DNA of 64,000 bases from Streptococcus oralis subsp. dentisani (GCF_007475365.1 NZ_CP034442.1:868001-932000); one strand, 5' to 3'; counted from the stretch's first letter, positions 17,117 through 25,850 are shown. A program made the numbers and translations. The notes: generated by a model from the sequence alone, not told the origin.

Positions 17117-18544
17117 TTAAATCGTAACGGAATCTCTATCCTTAATCATATAGCGTTTTAACGGAGTTAAGCTAGCTAGCCAGTATAATAGACCACCAAA
17201 AATCGCAGTAAAGCCACTACCAGTTGTGATTAAAAAGATTGAACTTTGAATTTGTGCAGTTACTGGGTTGTAAACAAATAGTACCGCAACTAATAAAGAA
17301 ATGATTACACAAGATAATCCCACCCAGTTAAAACCATTTGTAAACTCATAGGCGTCATGTCCTTCAAGAAAATAGGCTGAGCGCAAATCGAGTTTCCGTT
17401 TTCTTAAGATAAAGTAGTCAACAACGATCATTCCGATAATTGGTCCCTGAATATAGGCGGCTAGAGAGATGAAGGAACCGAAGTACTCTTCTACCCCTCC
17501 CCAGATAGTGAGTAGGCTCACATAAATCATGGCAATCCAAACCATTAGTTTATAGCTTACTTTTGGCATCCCGCTTTTTACAATCATACAGTTCACGTAC
17601 GATCCTGTCCCTTGGGTTCCAATATTGGCAAAGGCTACTAATAGTAGACTTAAAAGTGCAAAGGCTGGAGTGCTTAGAGTTGATAGCATGGTTGTTGGAT
17701 CACTTTCATACACACCTGTTTTAACAAACATGGCCAAAGCCATCACTCCACCTGTCGCAACGAAGAAGGGCGCAACAACTCCGTATGATAAGGCTGTAGC
17801 CCAATAACCACTACGTTCTGATTTTGCTAAACGCGGTAAAACCAGTGCCTGTGTAGACCAAGAGAAGGCAAAGGCCACATTTCCTTCCCCAGAGAGCATA
17901 AAACGTTCTAATGGAGTTAAATCTCCTTGGGTAGCTGGTTGAATGTTCATAATGTCAGTGATAGGCACGGCCACAAAGCAAATTCCCACGATAATCAGAC
18001 CAACAATCAACAAGGCGATGACCAAGAATCGATTGGTCCATTTGATTACTTCTGGACCTCCAAGAGCAATCAGCGTTCCAAGGAGAACACAGAGAGTACC
18101 TAAAATCGGTGCCCATACTCCCTTGTCTAAACCAAGTCCAAAATTATTTCCCAAGTGGATCATAGAATTGGCAAAAAGATTGGCCGCAACGGCGTACCAG
18201 CCAAAGTTAGCCAAGCTAATAATGGTTGATAGCAAGGCTACCCCTTTTTTTCCTAAGACAGCCCTCAACCAAATCCACAAATCAATTCCATATTTAACTG
18301 CAAACAGAATTGGGAGACATTCAATAAAAACCCAGATGATGTTAAAACTAAAAATATTAATCAACATTTGATTAAAGGTCAAATATTGAGCCACATAGGC
18401 TCCTTGGGTATAACACCAAGTTGCAATGGCAAAACCACTTGTCGACAGGAAGAGATCCCAGAAAGAATACTGACGATCCTTGTTGGTCATGGGAACAATT
18501 CCCGTTATCGTCTCCTGTTGAATAAAGTCATTCATCTTAGACAT
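17117..18544 (-). CDS. NCS1-type (cytosine/purine permease family) transporter
   Basis: 475 residues, about 12 predicted membrane helices, and the usual length and pattern of NCS1 family symporters (early WDLFLSTSGFAIATWCYTQGAY; YFILRKRKLD near the C-terminal third). It starts one base after the stop of the 61-residue peptide gene, whose last codons carry its AGGAGG site, so translation is coupled. Its operon partner combines cytidylyltransferase- and choline-kinase-like domains, suggesting uptake of a compound that is then phosphorylated and CDP-activated. That link is inference from gene order. Residue 169 is Trp where the duplicate has Gly. Confidence 0.9.
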   Translation of the reverse strand: MSKMNDFIQQETITGIVPMTNKDRQYSFWDLFLSTSGFAIATWCYTQGAYVAQYLTFNQMLINIFSFNIIWVFIECLPILFAVKYGIDLWIWLRAVLGKKGVALLSTIISLANFGWYAVAANLFANSMIHLGNNFGLGLDKGVWAPILGTLCVLLGTLIALGGPEVIKWTNRFLVIALLIVGLIIVGICFVAVPITDIMNIQPATQGDLTPLERFMLSGEGNVAFAFSWSTQALVLPRLAKSERSGYWATALSYGVVAPFFVATGGVMALAMFVKTGVYESDPTTMLSTLSTPAFALLSLLLVAFANIGTQGTGSYVNCMIVKSGMPKVSYKLMVWIAMIYVSLLTIWGGVEEYFGSFISLAAYIQGPIIGMIVVDYFILRKRKLDLRSAYFLEGHDAYEFTNGFNWVGLSCVIISLLVAVLFVYNPVTAQIQSSIFLITTGSGFTAIFGGLLYWLASLTPLKRYMIKDRDSVTI

Positions 18545-18545
18545 T

Positions 18546-18731
18546 TTATTGAATACCTCCTGTCATGGCTAGTATAATCAAAATGAGATTGACTATGACT
18601 AGGGCGATGACTATAATAAAATCACTTTTTAAAAATGGCTGAGCAAAGACATAGTTTGGTGATTCCATTTCTTCTAGCCTTCTTTTCGTTTCATTTGCCA
18701 CTAATTCTTCAATTTCTGATGTCGGTTTCAT
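18546..18731 (-). CDS. Small single-pass membrane protein of the permease operon
   Basis: 61 residues: a charged N-terminal half (SEIEELVANETKRRLEEMES, probably helical) and one hydrophobic segment (about 37-57, DFIIVIALVIVNLILIILAM) ending MTGGIQ. The start is one base from the stop of the fusion kinase gene (18733), and the stop is one base from the permease start, so all three are tightly coupled. Its form suggests a small accessory or regulatory subunit of the permease, comparable in size to other transporter-associated peptides. I do not recognise the family. The copy in front of the second permease is broken after 17 codons. Confidence 0.82.
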   Translation of the reverse strand: MKPTSEIEELVANETKRRLEEMESPNYVFAQPFLKSDFIIVIALVIVNLILIILAMTGGIQ

Positions 18732-18732
18732 C

Positions 18733-20511
18733 TCAATTCTCCTCTAAGTACAAATCTAATGCAAGTTTTCCATACTGCTTGGTATAACGATACCAGATAT
18801 AAAGAAATTCACCTACTGGTTTTCCAACGCTTTCTTGGAACAAGGCCCACAAAAACCAATAATATGAAGTCACTGATACATAGGCAAAATAGTGGCGTTT
18901 GGTTTTCTTGTCTGGAACTTCTTGTAAATAGATTTCAAGCACCTTTTCAGCTTCTTCTACTGTATAATTTGAACACCCGATAAAGGTTCCTAAATCTCCT
19001 GCTGGATCTCCCATACCAGAATATTCCCAATCAATCAAGCTCATTTCGCCAGCTTCGTTCAACAAGAAATTTGGACTATAAGAATCTCCGTGGCAGAGAA
19101 CCTTTTTCGTCTGCTCTTCTTGTAGAAACTTTTCGAGAACTGAGACATTCTTATCCAACTCTTCAAGCCCATCAAATTCAAAACGATTGCTAGCTTTTAA
19201 TTTTTGTCTAAAATCATCAATTCCCTCAAATTGGTTAAAGAAATGATTTGTTTTTTCTCCAGATTGGTGCAAACGTCTCAAGAGCTCCATTGCTTTTGCT
19301 ACATCATCCCAATTGTCATAATCCAGTTGCTTGGCATTAGGGATAAATTCTGAAATTTTCCAGCCCTCATCCTTGTTCATGGCAACAAAGGTACGGTCAA
19401 TCTTCAATTTTGCAGCAATTTCCATGGAAGCGGCTTCACTAGCACGATCAATATAATTTTCAGTCCCCCTACCCGGATGACGGTAAACATATTTCTTCCC
19501 TAGACAGTCAAATGAAAACGAAGTGTTGGTTAGACCATCTTTTAGAGGTTTGATATTGACAATATCTGAAGCTACACATCCTAATGTCTTACAAATATTA
19601 TCAATGATTTCCGAATTCGTATTCACCAAATAGTGTTCATCAAACTGACGCAACTCATCTAGTGAATCAAACTCCTTAACAATATCTGCTGAATAATGCC
19701 GAGCTTCCAAAGGAAGCTCCTTGACGTGACGACTATAGTAATCTTCCCAGAGCTGTTCGCGATATGGTTCGTGCTTAAATTCAGTTTCTAAAATATCTAC
19801 GAATTTTTCACTAAATGCACGATCAAAATAAACATGCCCCACCATAGCCCAAGTATTCGTTCCACCGATTTGAATATCGATGATTGTGTGATTGGAGTCT
19901 TCCTTAGAGCAGTATTCGTCTGTGTCTCCTTCTGCAAATATAGTCGAATAATAACCTCTATAAATGTATCGTTCAAACGGATTTTCCACAAAATAATTAT
20001 CCGACGAGCAAATGTAAGTGTTAGAAAGCTGATCTCTGACTAGCATGAGAGAAGAACAGTTGTTGTACTTGTAGTAATCATTATTTACAACGATTTTAAC
20101 GCCAAATTTTTCTGCCAGATAGAACATTTTTTCTTGCAGATAGCCTACAATAACTGTAATATCCTCTATCCCAGCTTCCTGCAACTGCTTGATTTCTCTC
20201 TCAATCAAACGCTCACCTTTGACTTGGAGCAATCCTTTTGGTAGCTCATAAGACAAAGGTGCAAAGCGGCTACTCATACCTGCTGCCATGATAATGGCAT
20301 TCTTCACCTGATACGGAGTTAAAGCCTCCTCACCTAGGTCAGTTAAGTGATTTTCCTCACCGATCCACTTCTTTTCTTTACATTCCTTGAGAAGGTTATT
20401 CACAGCCCCCAAAGAGATGTCTAGCTGCTCAGCCAATTGTCTCTGCGTAAAGTTTGTGTCTTTGTGAGTCAACAAAAAACGTAAAAGTTTAAATTGTTTT
20501 TCTGATAGCAT
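18733..20511 (-). CDS. HTH - LicC-like cytidylyltransferase - LicA/choline-kinase-like fusion protein
   Basis: 592 residues with three parts. Residues 1-60 form a winged helix-turn-helix (FTQRQLAEQLDISLGAVNNLL). Residues 71-295 form a nucleotidyltransferase like LicC, with AIIMAAGMSSRFAPL, PKGLLQV, IVGYLQEKM and an SSDNYF motif. Residues about 310-592 form an aminoglycoside-phosphotransferase/choline-kinase domain with HGDSYSPN (474-481) and DWEYSGMGDPAGD (494-506). LicA phosphorylates choline and LicC makes CDP-choline for teichoic-acid decoration in mitis-group streptococci; here both steps plus a DNA-binding domain sit in one chain. The substrate may be choline, ethanolamine or another alcohol and is not determined. 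The HTH suggests it regulates its own operon. Start ATG at 20511 is supported by GAGG upstream and a strong promoter at 20550-20578. Confidence 0.87.
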   Translation of the reverse strand: MLSEKQFKLLRFLLTHKDTNFTQRQLAEQLDISLGAVNNLLKECKEKKWIGEENHLTDLGEEALTPYQVKNAIIMAAGMSSRFAPLSYELPKGLLQVKGERLIEREIKQLQEAGIEDITVIVGYLQEKMFYLAEKFGVKIVVNNDYYKYNNCSSLMLVRDQLSNTYICSSDNYFVENPFERYIYRGYYSTIFAEGDTDEYCSKEDSNHTIIDIQIGGTNTWAMVGHVYFDRAFSEKFVDILETEFKHEPYREQLWEDYYSRHVKELPLEARHYSADIVKEFDSLDELRQFDEHYLVNTNSEIIDNICKTLGCVASDIVNIKPLKDGLTNTSFSFDCLGKKYVYRHPGRGTENYIDRASEAASMEIAAKLKIDRTFVAMNKDEGWKISEFIPNAKQLDYDNWDDVAKAMELLRRLHQSGEKTNHFFNQFEGIDDFRQKLKASNRFEFDGLEELDKNVSVLEKFLQEEQTKKVLCHGDSYSPNFLLNEAGEMSLIDWEYSGMGDPAGDLGTFIGCSNYTVEEAEKVLEIYLQEVPDKKTKRHYFAYVSVTSYYWFLWALFQESVGKPVGEFLYIWYRYTKQYGKLALDLYLEEN

Positions 20512-20549
20512 ATCCTCAGCCTCTTTTGTTCAATATTTTTATTTATTTA

Positions 20550-20578
20550 ATTATATGATGAACGCGTACTTTTGTCAA
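20550..20578 (-). promoter_or_regulatory. Promoter of the fusion kinase-permease operon
   Basis: Minus strand: TTGACA (20573-20578), 17-base spacer, TATAAT (20550-20555), a consensus sigma-A promoter. The GC-rich core TACGCG in the spacer stands out in AT-rich surroundings and could be part of an operator. Confidence 0.88.
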
Positions 20579-20642
20579 GTTAGATTCTATATTAAGAAAA
20601 CGGATGCTCAAACCAGGGCCATCAAAATAGGGACCAAACGAA

Positions 20643-20868
20643 GAAAGAGCCCCAAATTTGGAGCTCTTCAAATTCATATGCCAACTAAAACAATCCACTG
20701 GATTGGATGATTGCTTACGTAATCCTTATCTGCCGACTAAAAAGGTCCCTCGGACTATAGGGGAATTGCTGCGCAACTCTCATCCACCGACTAAAACAAT
20801 CCACTGGATCTGATGATTGCTACGCAATCTCTATCTGCCGACTAAAAAGGTCCCCCGGACCTTTTTAG
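20643..20868. repeat. Alternating hairpin repeats between livF and the accessory operon
   Basis: This covers most of the 353-base gene-free gap. Four head-to-tail units of about 50 bases begin near 20681, 20733, 20787 and 20838. Each opens with CC(A/G)ACTAAAA. Units 1 and 3 contain AATCCACTGGAT plus a second hairpin of the GATTGC..GCAATC type. Units 2 and 4 contain GGTCCCnCGGACC-like hairpins. The last unit touches the livF stop codon and works as its terminator (stem ggtcc / ggacc followed by TTTTTAG on the minus strand). A further hairpin (agagcccc..ttggagctct) lies at 20645-20668. Confidence 0.78.
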
Positions 20869-21575
20869 CCACCTAGATATGCTTTTCTGACTTCGTCTGA
20901 TGCTGCGAGTTCTTTTCCTGTTCCTGATAGGACAATCTTACCTGTTTCAAGCACATAACCTCGGTCAGAAATAGCAAGGGCCTTGTTAGCGTTCTGTTCA
21001 ATTAGGAGAACCGTTGTTCCTTGCTTCTGAATATCTTGAATGATATCAAAAATTTCTTGGATAAAGATAGGAGCAAGTCCCATTGATGGCTCGTCCAAGA
21101 GAAGGAGCTTAGGCGTGGACATGAGAGCACGTCCCATAGCCAGCATCTGCTGTTCACCACCTGAAAGGGTCGCCGCATCTTGGTTTTTACGTTCTTCCAG
21201 ACGAGGGAAACGTGAAAAGACTTTTTTCAAGTTGGCTTGATTTTCTTCACGATTTTTCTTTAAAAAGGCTCCCATTTCTAAGTTTTCCATAACAGTCAAT
21301 CCTGGAAAAACATGGCGTCCCTCAGGAACTTGTGAAAGGCCACCTGCCACGATTTTTTGCGCTGGCATCTTTTGAATTTCTTTTTCTAAAAACTGAATTT
21401 TACCAGTACTTGGACGAACCAAACCTGAAAGGGTGCGAAGAATGGTTGTTTTACCAGCACCATTGGCACCAATCAAGGAAACAACTTCACCTTCATTAAC
21501 CTCGAAACTTACATCACGAACTGCTTGGATCATACCGTAATGCACAGAGAGGTTTTCAACTTTTAACATAGACAT
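20865..21575 (-). CDS. livF: Branched-chain amino acid ABC transporter, ATP-binding protein LivF
   Basis: 236 residues. Walker A GANGAGKTT, signature LSGGEQQML, Walker B LLLLDEPSMGLAP, and H-loop VLLIEQNA (the His is replaced by Gln, as usual in LivF). It is one of two ATPases energising uptake of leucine, isoleucine and valine. Its start codon overlaps the livG stop by one base. It is the last gene of livJHMGF; the terminator lies in the repeat unit directly behind it. Confidence 0.95.
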   Translation of the reverse strand: MSMLKVENLSVHYGMIQAVRDVSFEVNEGEVVSLIGANGAGKTTILRTLSGLVRPSTGKIQFLEKEIQKMPAQKIVAGGLSQVPEGRHVFPGLTVMENLEMGAFLKKNREENQANLKKVFSRFPRLEERKNQDAATLSGGEQQMLAMGRALMSTPKLLLLDEPSMGLAPIFIQEIFDIIQDIQKQGTTVLLIEQNANKALAISDRGYVLETGKIVLSGTGKELAASDEVRKAYLGG

Positions 21576-22339
21576 TAGGCTTCACCTCCTAGATAAGCTT
21601 CGATAACACGTTTGTTGTTCTTGATTTCATCTGGAGTCCCATGAGCAATCAAACGACCATATTCAAGAACATAGATACGCTCAGTAACTTCCATAACCAA
21701 GTTCATATCGTGTTCGATGAGCATGATGGTAATTTTAAATTCGTCTTTGATACGGCGGATCAATTCTGTCAATTCAGCTGTTTCTTGTGGATTCATCCCA
21801 GCCGCAGGCTCATCCAAAAAGAGGATCTTAGGTTCTGTTGCCAAAGCACGAACGATTTCCAATCGACGTTGTTGACCATAGGCCAGATTTTTAGCAAGTG
21901 TATCTGCATCGCCATCCAAATCAAAGATTTTAAGCAAGTCCAAAGCTTTGCTTTTTAATTCTTCCTCATTCTTATAGAAAGCGGGCAGGCGTAGAAAGCT
22001 AGCGAGGACATGTTGTTTATGATGATTTCCAAAAGCGATGAGAACATTGTCTAAAACTGTCAGATCCTTGAACAAACGAATATTTTGGAAAGTACGACTG
22101 AGTCCAAGTGAAGCAATCTTATAGGGAGTTTTCCCATTTAGGAGGTGACCATCTAGTGTCACCGTACCTTCACTTGGTTCATAAACACCCGTCAAGAGAT
22201 TGAAAAGAGTTGTTTTACCAGCCCCGTTTGGTCCAATCAAACCAACCAATTCTCCCTCGTTCAATTCAAGAGTGACATCTCCAACAGCTGTTAGACCGCC
22301 AAAATGTTTGGTTAACTGTTTAACTTCAAGCAATGCCAT
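21575..22339 (-). CDS. livG: Branched-chain amino acid ABC transporter, ATP-binding protein LivG
   Basis: 254 residues. Walker A GPNGAGKTT, signature in LAYGQQRRLEI (the LivG-typical variant of LSGGQ), Walker B ILFLDEPAAGMNP, and H-loop IMLIEHDMN. It pairs with LivF on the LivHM membrane channel. Its start shares a base with the livM stop and its end with the livF start. Confidence 0.95.
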   Translation of the reverse strand: MALLEVKQLTKHFGGLTAVGDVTLELNEGELVGLIGPNGAGKTTLFNLLTGVYEPSEGTVTLDGHLLNGKTPYKIASLGLSRTFQNIRLFKDLTVLDNVLIAFGNHHKQHVLASFLRLPAFYKNEEELKSKALDLLKIFDLDGDADTLAKNLAYGQQRRLEIVRALATEPKILFLDEPAAGMNPQETAELTELIRRIKDEFKITIMLIEHDMNLVMEVTERIYVLEYGRLIAHGTPDEIKNNKRVIEAYLGGEA

Positions 22340-23295
22340 TAGTTTTGTCCCTCCTTCTTAGATTTTTTAAAGAAACGTGATAGACTTAATTCCCATGTTC
22401 CAAGAAGTCCACCTGGTCTGAAAATCATAACCAATACAAGAGCCAAGGCGTAGATGATCATACGTACGCTAGCTACATCTTGAAGGAGCATATTTAAAAT
22501 TCCCAAAACAATCGCTGAAACAATAGTACCAGTAATAGAACCAAGTCCACCAAAGACAACGATAATCAACACATTGATGGAATTAATAAAGGTGTAATCT
22601 TTTGGCACAACAGATCCGATAAAACCAGCCTGAAGTGAACCAGCAATACTTGCTGTAATGGCACCAAAGACAAAAGCGATAATCTTGATTTTTGTAGTAT
22701 TTACCCCAACAGACTCTGCAGCAATCTCATCCTCACGAACAGATAAAGTAGAGCGTCCAATTGGACTACGTAAGAAGTTGAGGGTTGCAATAGTTGTGAT
22801 CACCACAAATAGATAAACCATTTGCCAGTTGGTAAAGTTTGGAATACCTAAGATACCAGCAGCACCGTTGGTCAAACTTCCACCATTGATGATAAAAATA
22901 CGGATGATTTCTGAAACACCTAGTGTCGCAACAGCCAGGTAGTCACCCTTCAAACGGAGTGTTGGAATCCCAACGAGCAAAGCGACTGCACCAGAAATCA
23001 AGGCACCCAAGACCATTGCTCCAAAGAAGGCACCATAGGTTGGTGATTTTGAGCCAATAATCGCTGCTGCATAAGCCCCAATCGCCATAAAACCTGCATG
23101 ACCGAGTGAGAATTGTCCTGAAAAACCAACGATTAGGTTCAAACCTACTGCAAGGATGATATTAATCCCAATTTGTTCTAAAATTTGGATATGGAATAGA
23201 TTGAGAACACCGGCAGAAACCAGTACACTAATCAATCCATAACCCGCTAACAGAAGGAATAACCAGAGAATATTTACTTTAAGATTTGTCTTCAT
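22339..23295 (-). CDS. livM: Branched-chain amino acid ABC transporter, permease LivM
   Basis: 318 residues, strongly hydrophobic with about eight to ten membrane segments and the LivM-typical GLNLIVGFSGQFSLGHAGF and GDYLAVATLGVSEIIR blocks. It forms the translocation channel with LivH. It follows livH by 3 bases and overlaps livG. Confidence 0.95.
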   Translation of the reverse strand: MKTNLKVNILWLFLLLAGYGLISVLVSAGVLNLFHIQILEQIGINIILAVGLNLIVGFSGQFSLGHAGFMAIGAYAAAIIGSKSPTYGAFFGAMVLGALISGAVALLVGIPTLRLKGDYLAVATLGVSEIIRIFIINGGSLTNGAAGILGIPNFTNWQMVYLFVVITTIATLNFLRSPIGRSTLSVREDEIAAESVGVNTTKIKIIAFVFGAITASIAGSLQAGFIGSVVPKDYTFINSINVLIIVVFGGLGSITGTIVSAIVLGILNMLLQDVASVRMIIYALALVLVMIFRPGGLLGTWELSLSRFFKKSKKEGQN

Positions 23296-23298
23296 TGT

Positions 23299-24177
23299 TT
23301 ACACCTTCTCTTTCACATTCTTACCAAGGATACCTGCTGGACGAACAATCAGAATCAAAAGCAAGATTCCATATACGATGGCATCACGGAAATCAGACAT
23401 ACCAAAGGCAGTTGCAAAAGTTTCCAACAAGCCAATCACAAATCCACCTAGGGCTGCACCAGGAATAATCCCGATACCACCAAGTACGGCCGCAACGAAA
23501 GATTTCAGACCTGGAGTCACACCCATCAAAGGTTCAAGAGAGTTGTAATAAAGGGCAATGAGGACACCTGCTGCTCCAGCAAGGGCTGAACCCAAGGCAA
23601 AGGTAAAGCTGATAGTACGGTTTACGTTGATTCCCATCAATTGAGCTGCGTCACTATCAACTGATACAGCACGCATCGCTTTCCCCATTTTTGTTTTTTG
23701 GACGATCAATTGCAATAAAACCATCAACAGTACAGAAACTGCTAAAATCATCAATTGAACATTTGTCAAACTAATTGGCCCAAAATCAAAGCGGATTGTT
23801 TGAATGGCTTGAGGGAAAGCACGAGTATTGGCGCCTACTAGATAAACCATCCCGTATTCCAGTAAGAAGGAAACTCCGATGGCAGTAATCAATACAGCAA
23901 TACGTGTAGAGTGTCGCAAAGGACGGTAGGCAAGAAATTCAATCACAACACCAAGTAGTGCGGTTCCTACCATTGAAATAATCAAAGCTAAAAAGAAATT
24001 CATTTGGAAAGAATTAATCAAAAAGTAACCAATAAAGGCTCCCATCATATAAATATCACCGTGGGCGAAGTTGATGAGTTTGATAATTCCATAAACCATG
24101 GTATAACCCAGAGCCAAAAGTGCATAAACACTACCCAGAATTAGACCATTCACAAGTTGTTGGAGCATCGCATTCAC
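23299..24177 (-). CDS. livH: Branched-chain amino acid ABC transporter, permease LivH
   Basis: 292 residues, integral membrane protein with LivH signature stretches (GSVYALLALGYTMVYGIIKLINFAHGD near the N-terminus). It is separated from livJ by 110 bases holding an imperfect hairpin, which probably lowers expression of the membrane and ATPase genes relative to the binding protein. Confidence 0.95.
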   Translation of the reverse strand: MNAMLQQLVNGLILGSVYALLALGYTMVYGIIKLINFAHGDIYMMGAFIGYFLINSFQMNFFLALIISMVGTALLGVVIEFLAYRPLRHSTRIAVLITAIGVSFLLEYGMVYLVGANTRAFPQAIQTIRFDFGPISLTNVQLMILAVSVLLMVLLQLIVQKTKMGKAMRAVSVDSDAAQLMGINVNRTISFTFALGSALAGAAGVLIALYYNSLEPLMGVTPGLKSFVAAVLGGIGIIPGAALGGFVIGLLETFATAFGMSDFRDAIVYGILLLILIVRPAGILGKNVKEKV

Positions 24178-24237
24178 TCTTTTCTATCGTTATTTTTTAA
24201 AAAATTTCATTATTTTCACAAGTTCATAAACACCGAA

Positions 24238-24264
24238 ACAGGGAGTGAGTCAAAGGCTCATTCC
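24238..24264 (-). terminator. Attenuating hairpin between livJ and livH
   Basis: Ten-base stem (agggagtgag / ctcattccct) with one G-T pair and a 7-base loop; no proper T-run follows on the minus strand. This fits partial termination or a 3'-end processing/stability hairpin that leaves livJ mRNA more abundant. Confidence 0.6.
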
Positions 24265-24287
24265 CTATTTCAACTACTATTCTAATG

Positions 24288-25448
24288 TTATGGTTTTACA
24301 ACTTCTGCTGCTTCCACTTTACCATTGTTCATGGTCATCATGTAAGCCGTTTTCACTGTGTTGTGATCTGCATCAAAGCTCGTTTGACCAGTCACACCAT
24401 CAAAGTCTTTGGTTTTAGCAAGGTTGTCCTTGATTTCACCTGAGTTCTTAGCGCCTTTTGCAGCATTGGCTACTAGATAAACTGAGTCATAGGCCAAAGC
24501 TGAGAATGTTGAAGGTTCTTCATTGTATTTAGCACGGTATGCTTCAAGGAAAGATTTAGCTTTTGCAGAAACATCAACTGTAGTTGAGAATCCAGAGATA
24601 AAGTAAATGTTTGATGCTCTTTCAGCAGTTGCTTGTTGAACAAATTCTTCACCGTTAAATCCATCACCACCAACGATTGGTTTATCGATTCCCATACCAC
24701 GCGCTTGGTTTACGATTTTACCTGCTTCTGTGTAGTAACCTGGAACAACGATAGCGTCAAACTCTTTCCCTTTCATTTTAGTAAGGGCTGCTTGGAAGTC
24801 TGTATCACCTGCTACAAAAGTTTCATCTGCTACAATCTCACCCTTGTAGGCTTCGCGGAAAGATTTAGCAATACCTTTAGCATAGTCACTAGCATTGTCC
24901 GTATAAAGAACAACCTTCTTAGCATTCAATTTGTTTGTCACATAGTTTGAAATGATCTTCCCTTGGAAGCTATCTTGGAATGTTCCGATGAATAGGTATT
25001 CTTGACCTTTAGTTAAACCATCTTGAGTCGCACTTGGTGAAATCAATGGAACCCCTGCTTGAGTAGCATTAGCTACAGCCGCAGCAGTTGCACCAGATGT
25101 CGCAGGTCCTACGATTGCTGCAACTTTTGATTGTGTTACTAGGTTAGTTGTAACAGAGGCAGCCTCAGCAGTTTCAGATTTGTTATCTTTATCCACAACT
25201 TCGATTTGTTTTCCATCGATACCACCTGCAGCATTGATTTCATCAACAGCAAGTTGAGCACCTTTTTGTTCAGAAGTACCATAGGCAGCTACAGCACCTG
25301 TTTCTTCAAAGTTAAAACCGATTTTGATAGTCTTTTCGTCTACTGGGTTACCAGTTGTATTTGACGCTCCTGACTTGACCTCTCCACAGGCAGCGAGAAG
25401 AGCTACGCTAGCAAGAGCCACAAAAGATAGGGCAAATTTTTTCTTCAT
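24288..25448 (-). CDS. livJ: Branched-chain amino acid-binding lipoprotein LivJ
   Basis: 386 residues. Lipoprotein signal with lipobox LLAAC (Cys21), then a periplasmic-binding-protein type I fold (IKIGFNFEETGAVAAYGTSEQKGAQLAVDEINAAGG). It is anchored outside the membrane and delivers Leu/Ile/Val to LivHMGF. First gene of the operon, with a consensus promoter carrying a CodY-like box in its spacer, which fits CodY repression of branched-chain amino acid uptake known in pneumococcus. Confidence 0.95.
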   Translation of the reverse strand: MKKKFALSFVALASVALLAACGEVKSGASNTTGNPVDEKTIKIGFNFEETGAVAAYGTSEQKGAQLAVDEINAAGGIDGKQIEVVDKDNKSETAEAASVTTNLVTQSKVAAIVGPATSGATAAAVANATQAGVPLISPSATQDGLTKGQEYLFIGTFQDSFQGKIISNYVTNKLNAKKVVLYTDNASDYAKGIAKSFREAYKGEIVADETFVAGDTDFQAALTKMKGKEFDAIVVPGYYTEAGKIVNQARGMGIDKPIVGGDGFNGEEFVQQATAERASNIYFISGFSTTVDVSAKAKSFLEAYRAKYNEEPSTFSALAYDSVYLVANAAKGAKNSGEIKDNLAKTKDFDGVTGQTSFDADHNTVKTAYMMTMNNGKVEAAEVVKP

Positions 25449-25489
25449 TTTTAATCTCCTTATAGTTGTTTCAAAAATAGTATGTTAAG

Positions 25490-25518
25490 AATATACCGAA
25501 TTATCAGAAAATTGTCAA
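25490..25518 (-). promoter_or_regulatory. livJ promoter with CodY-like box
   Basis: Minus strand: TTGACA (25513-25518), 17-base spacer, TATATT (25490-25495). The spacer contains AATTTTCTGATAATT (25499-25513), one mismatch from the CodY consensus AATTTTCWGAAAATT, so bound CodY would directly occlude RNA polymerase. Confidence 0.85.
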
Positions 25519-25535
25519 CACATTTATCTCATTTT

Positions 25536-25805
25536 TTAAATGATAACGTTTTCCTCAGTGCGATAGAGATTGCCAACAAAGGGAGTTTCTAACTCTTGAA
25601 TGTGGCAACGTCTTATTTTTTTGATAAATCTTTCCTTACCTAATCTCTCAACTAAGTCATCTAGCTCCTCAGTTGGAACATAGAGCTGCAAGTAACGATG
25701 CTTCTTAGAATGGTAACAGATGTCACCGTATTCCTGAAGTTTTTTTGCATCTCGATTATAGTAAAGATAGATGATTAATCCTGATCGATTTGTTTTTTCA
25801 AACAT
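25536..25805 (-). CDS. ylbG: DUF2129 (YlbG) family protein
   Basis: 89 residues. Small cytoplasmic protein (starts [27 protein letters not shown]) of the YlbG family, widespread in Firmicutes; function unsettled. It stands between clpP and livJ as in pneumococcus. An extended -10 (TGGTATAAT, about 25837-25845) lies in the T-run of the clpP terminator, giving it a separate promoter. Confidence 0.85.
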   Translation of the reverse strand: MFEKTNRSGLIIYLYYNRDAKKLQEYGDICYHSKKHRYLQLYVPTEELDDLVERLGKERFIKKIRRCHIQELETPFVGNLYRTEENVII

Positions 25806-25850
25806 GAGGGATCCTCTTTCTAAGAAATCTTCCCCTATTATACCAAAAAA

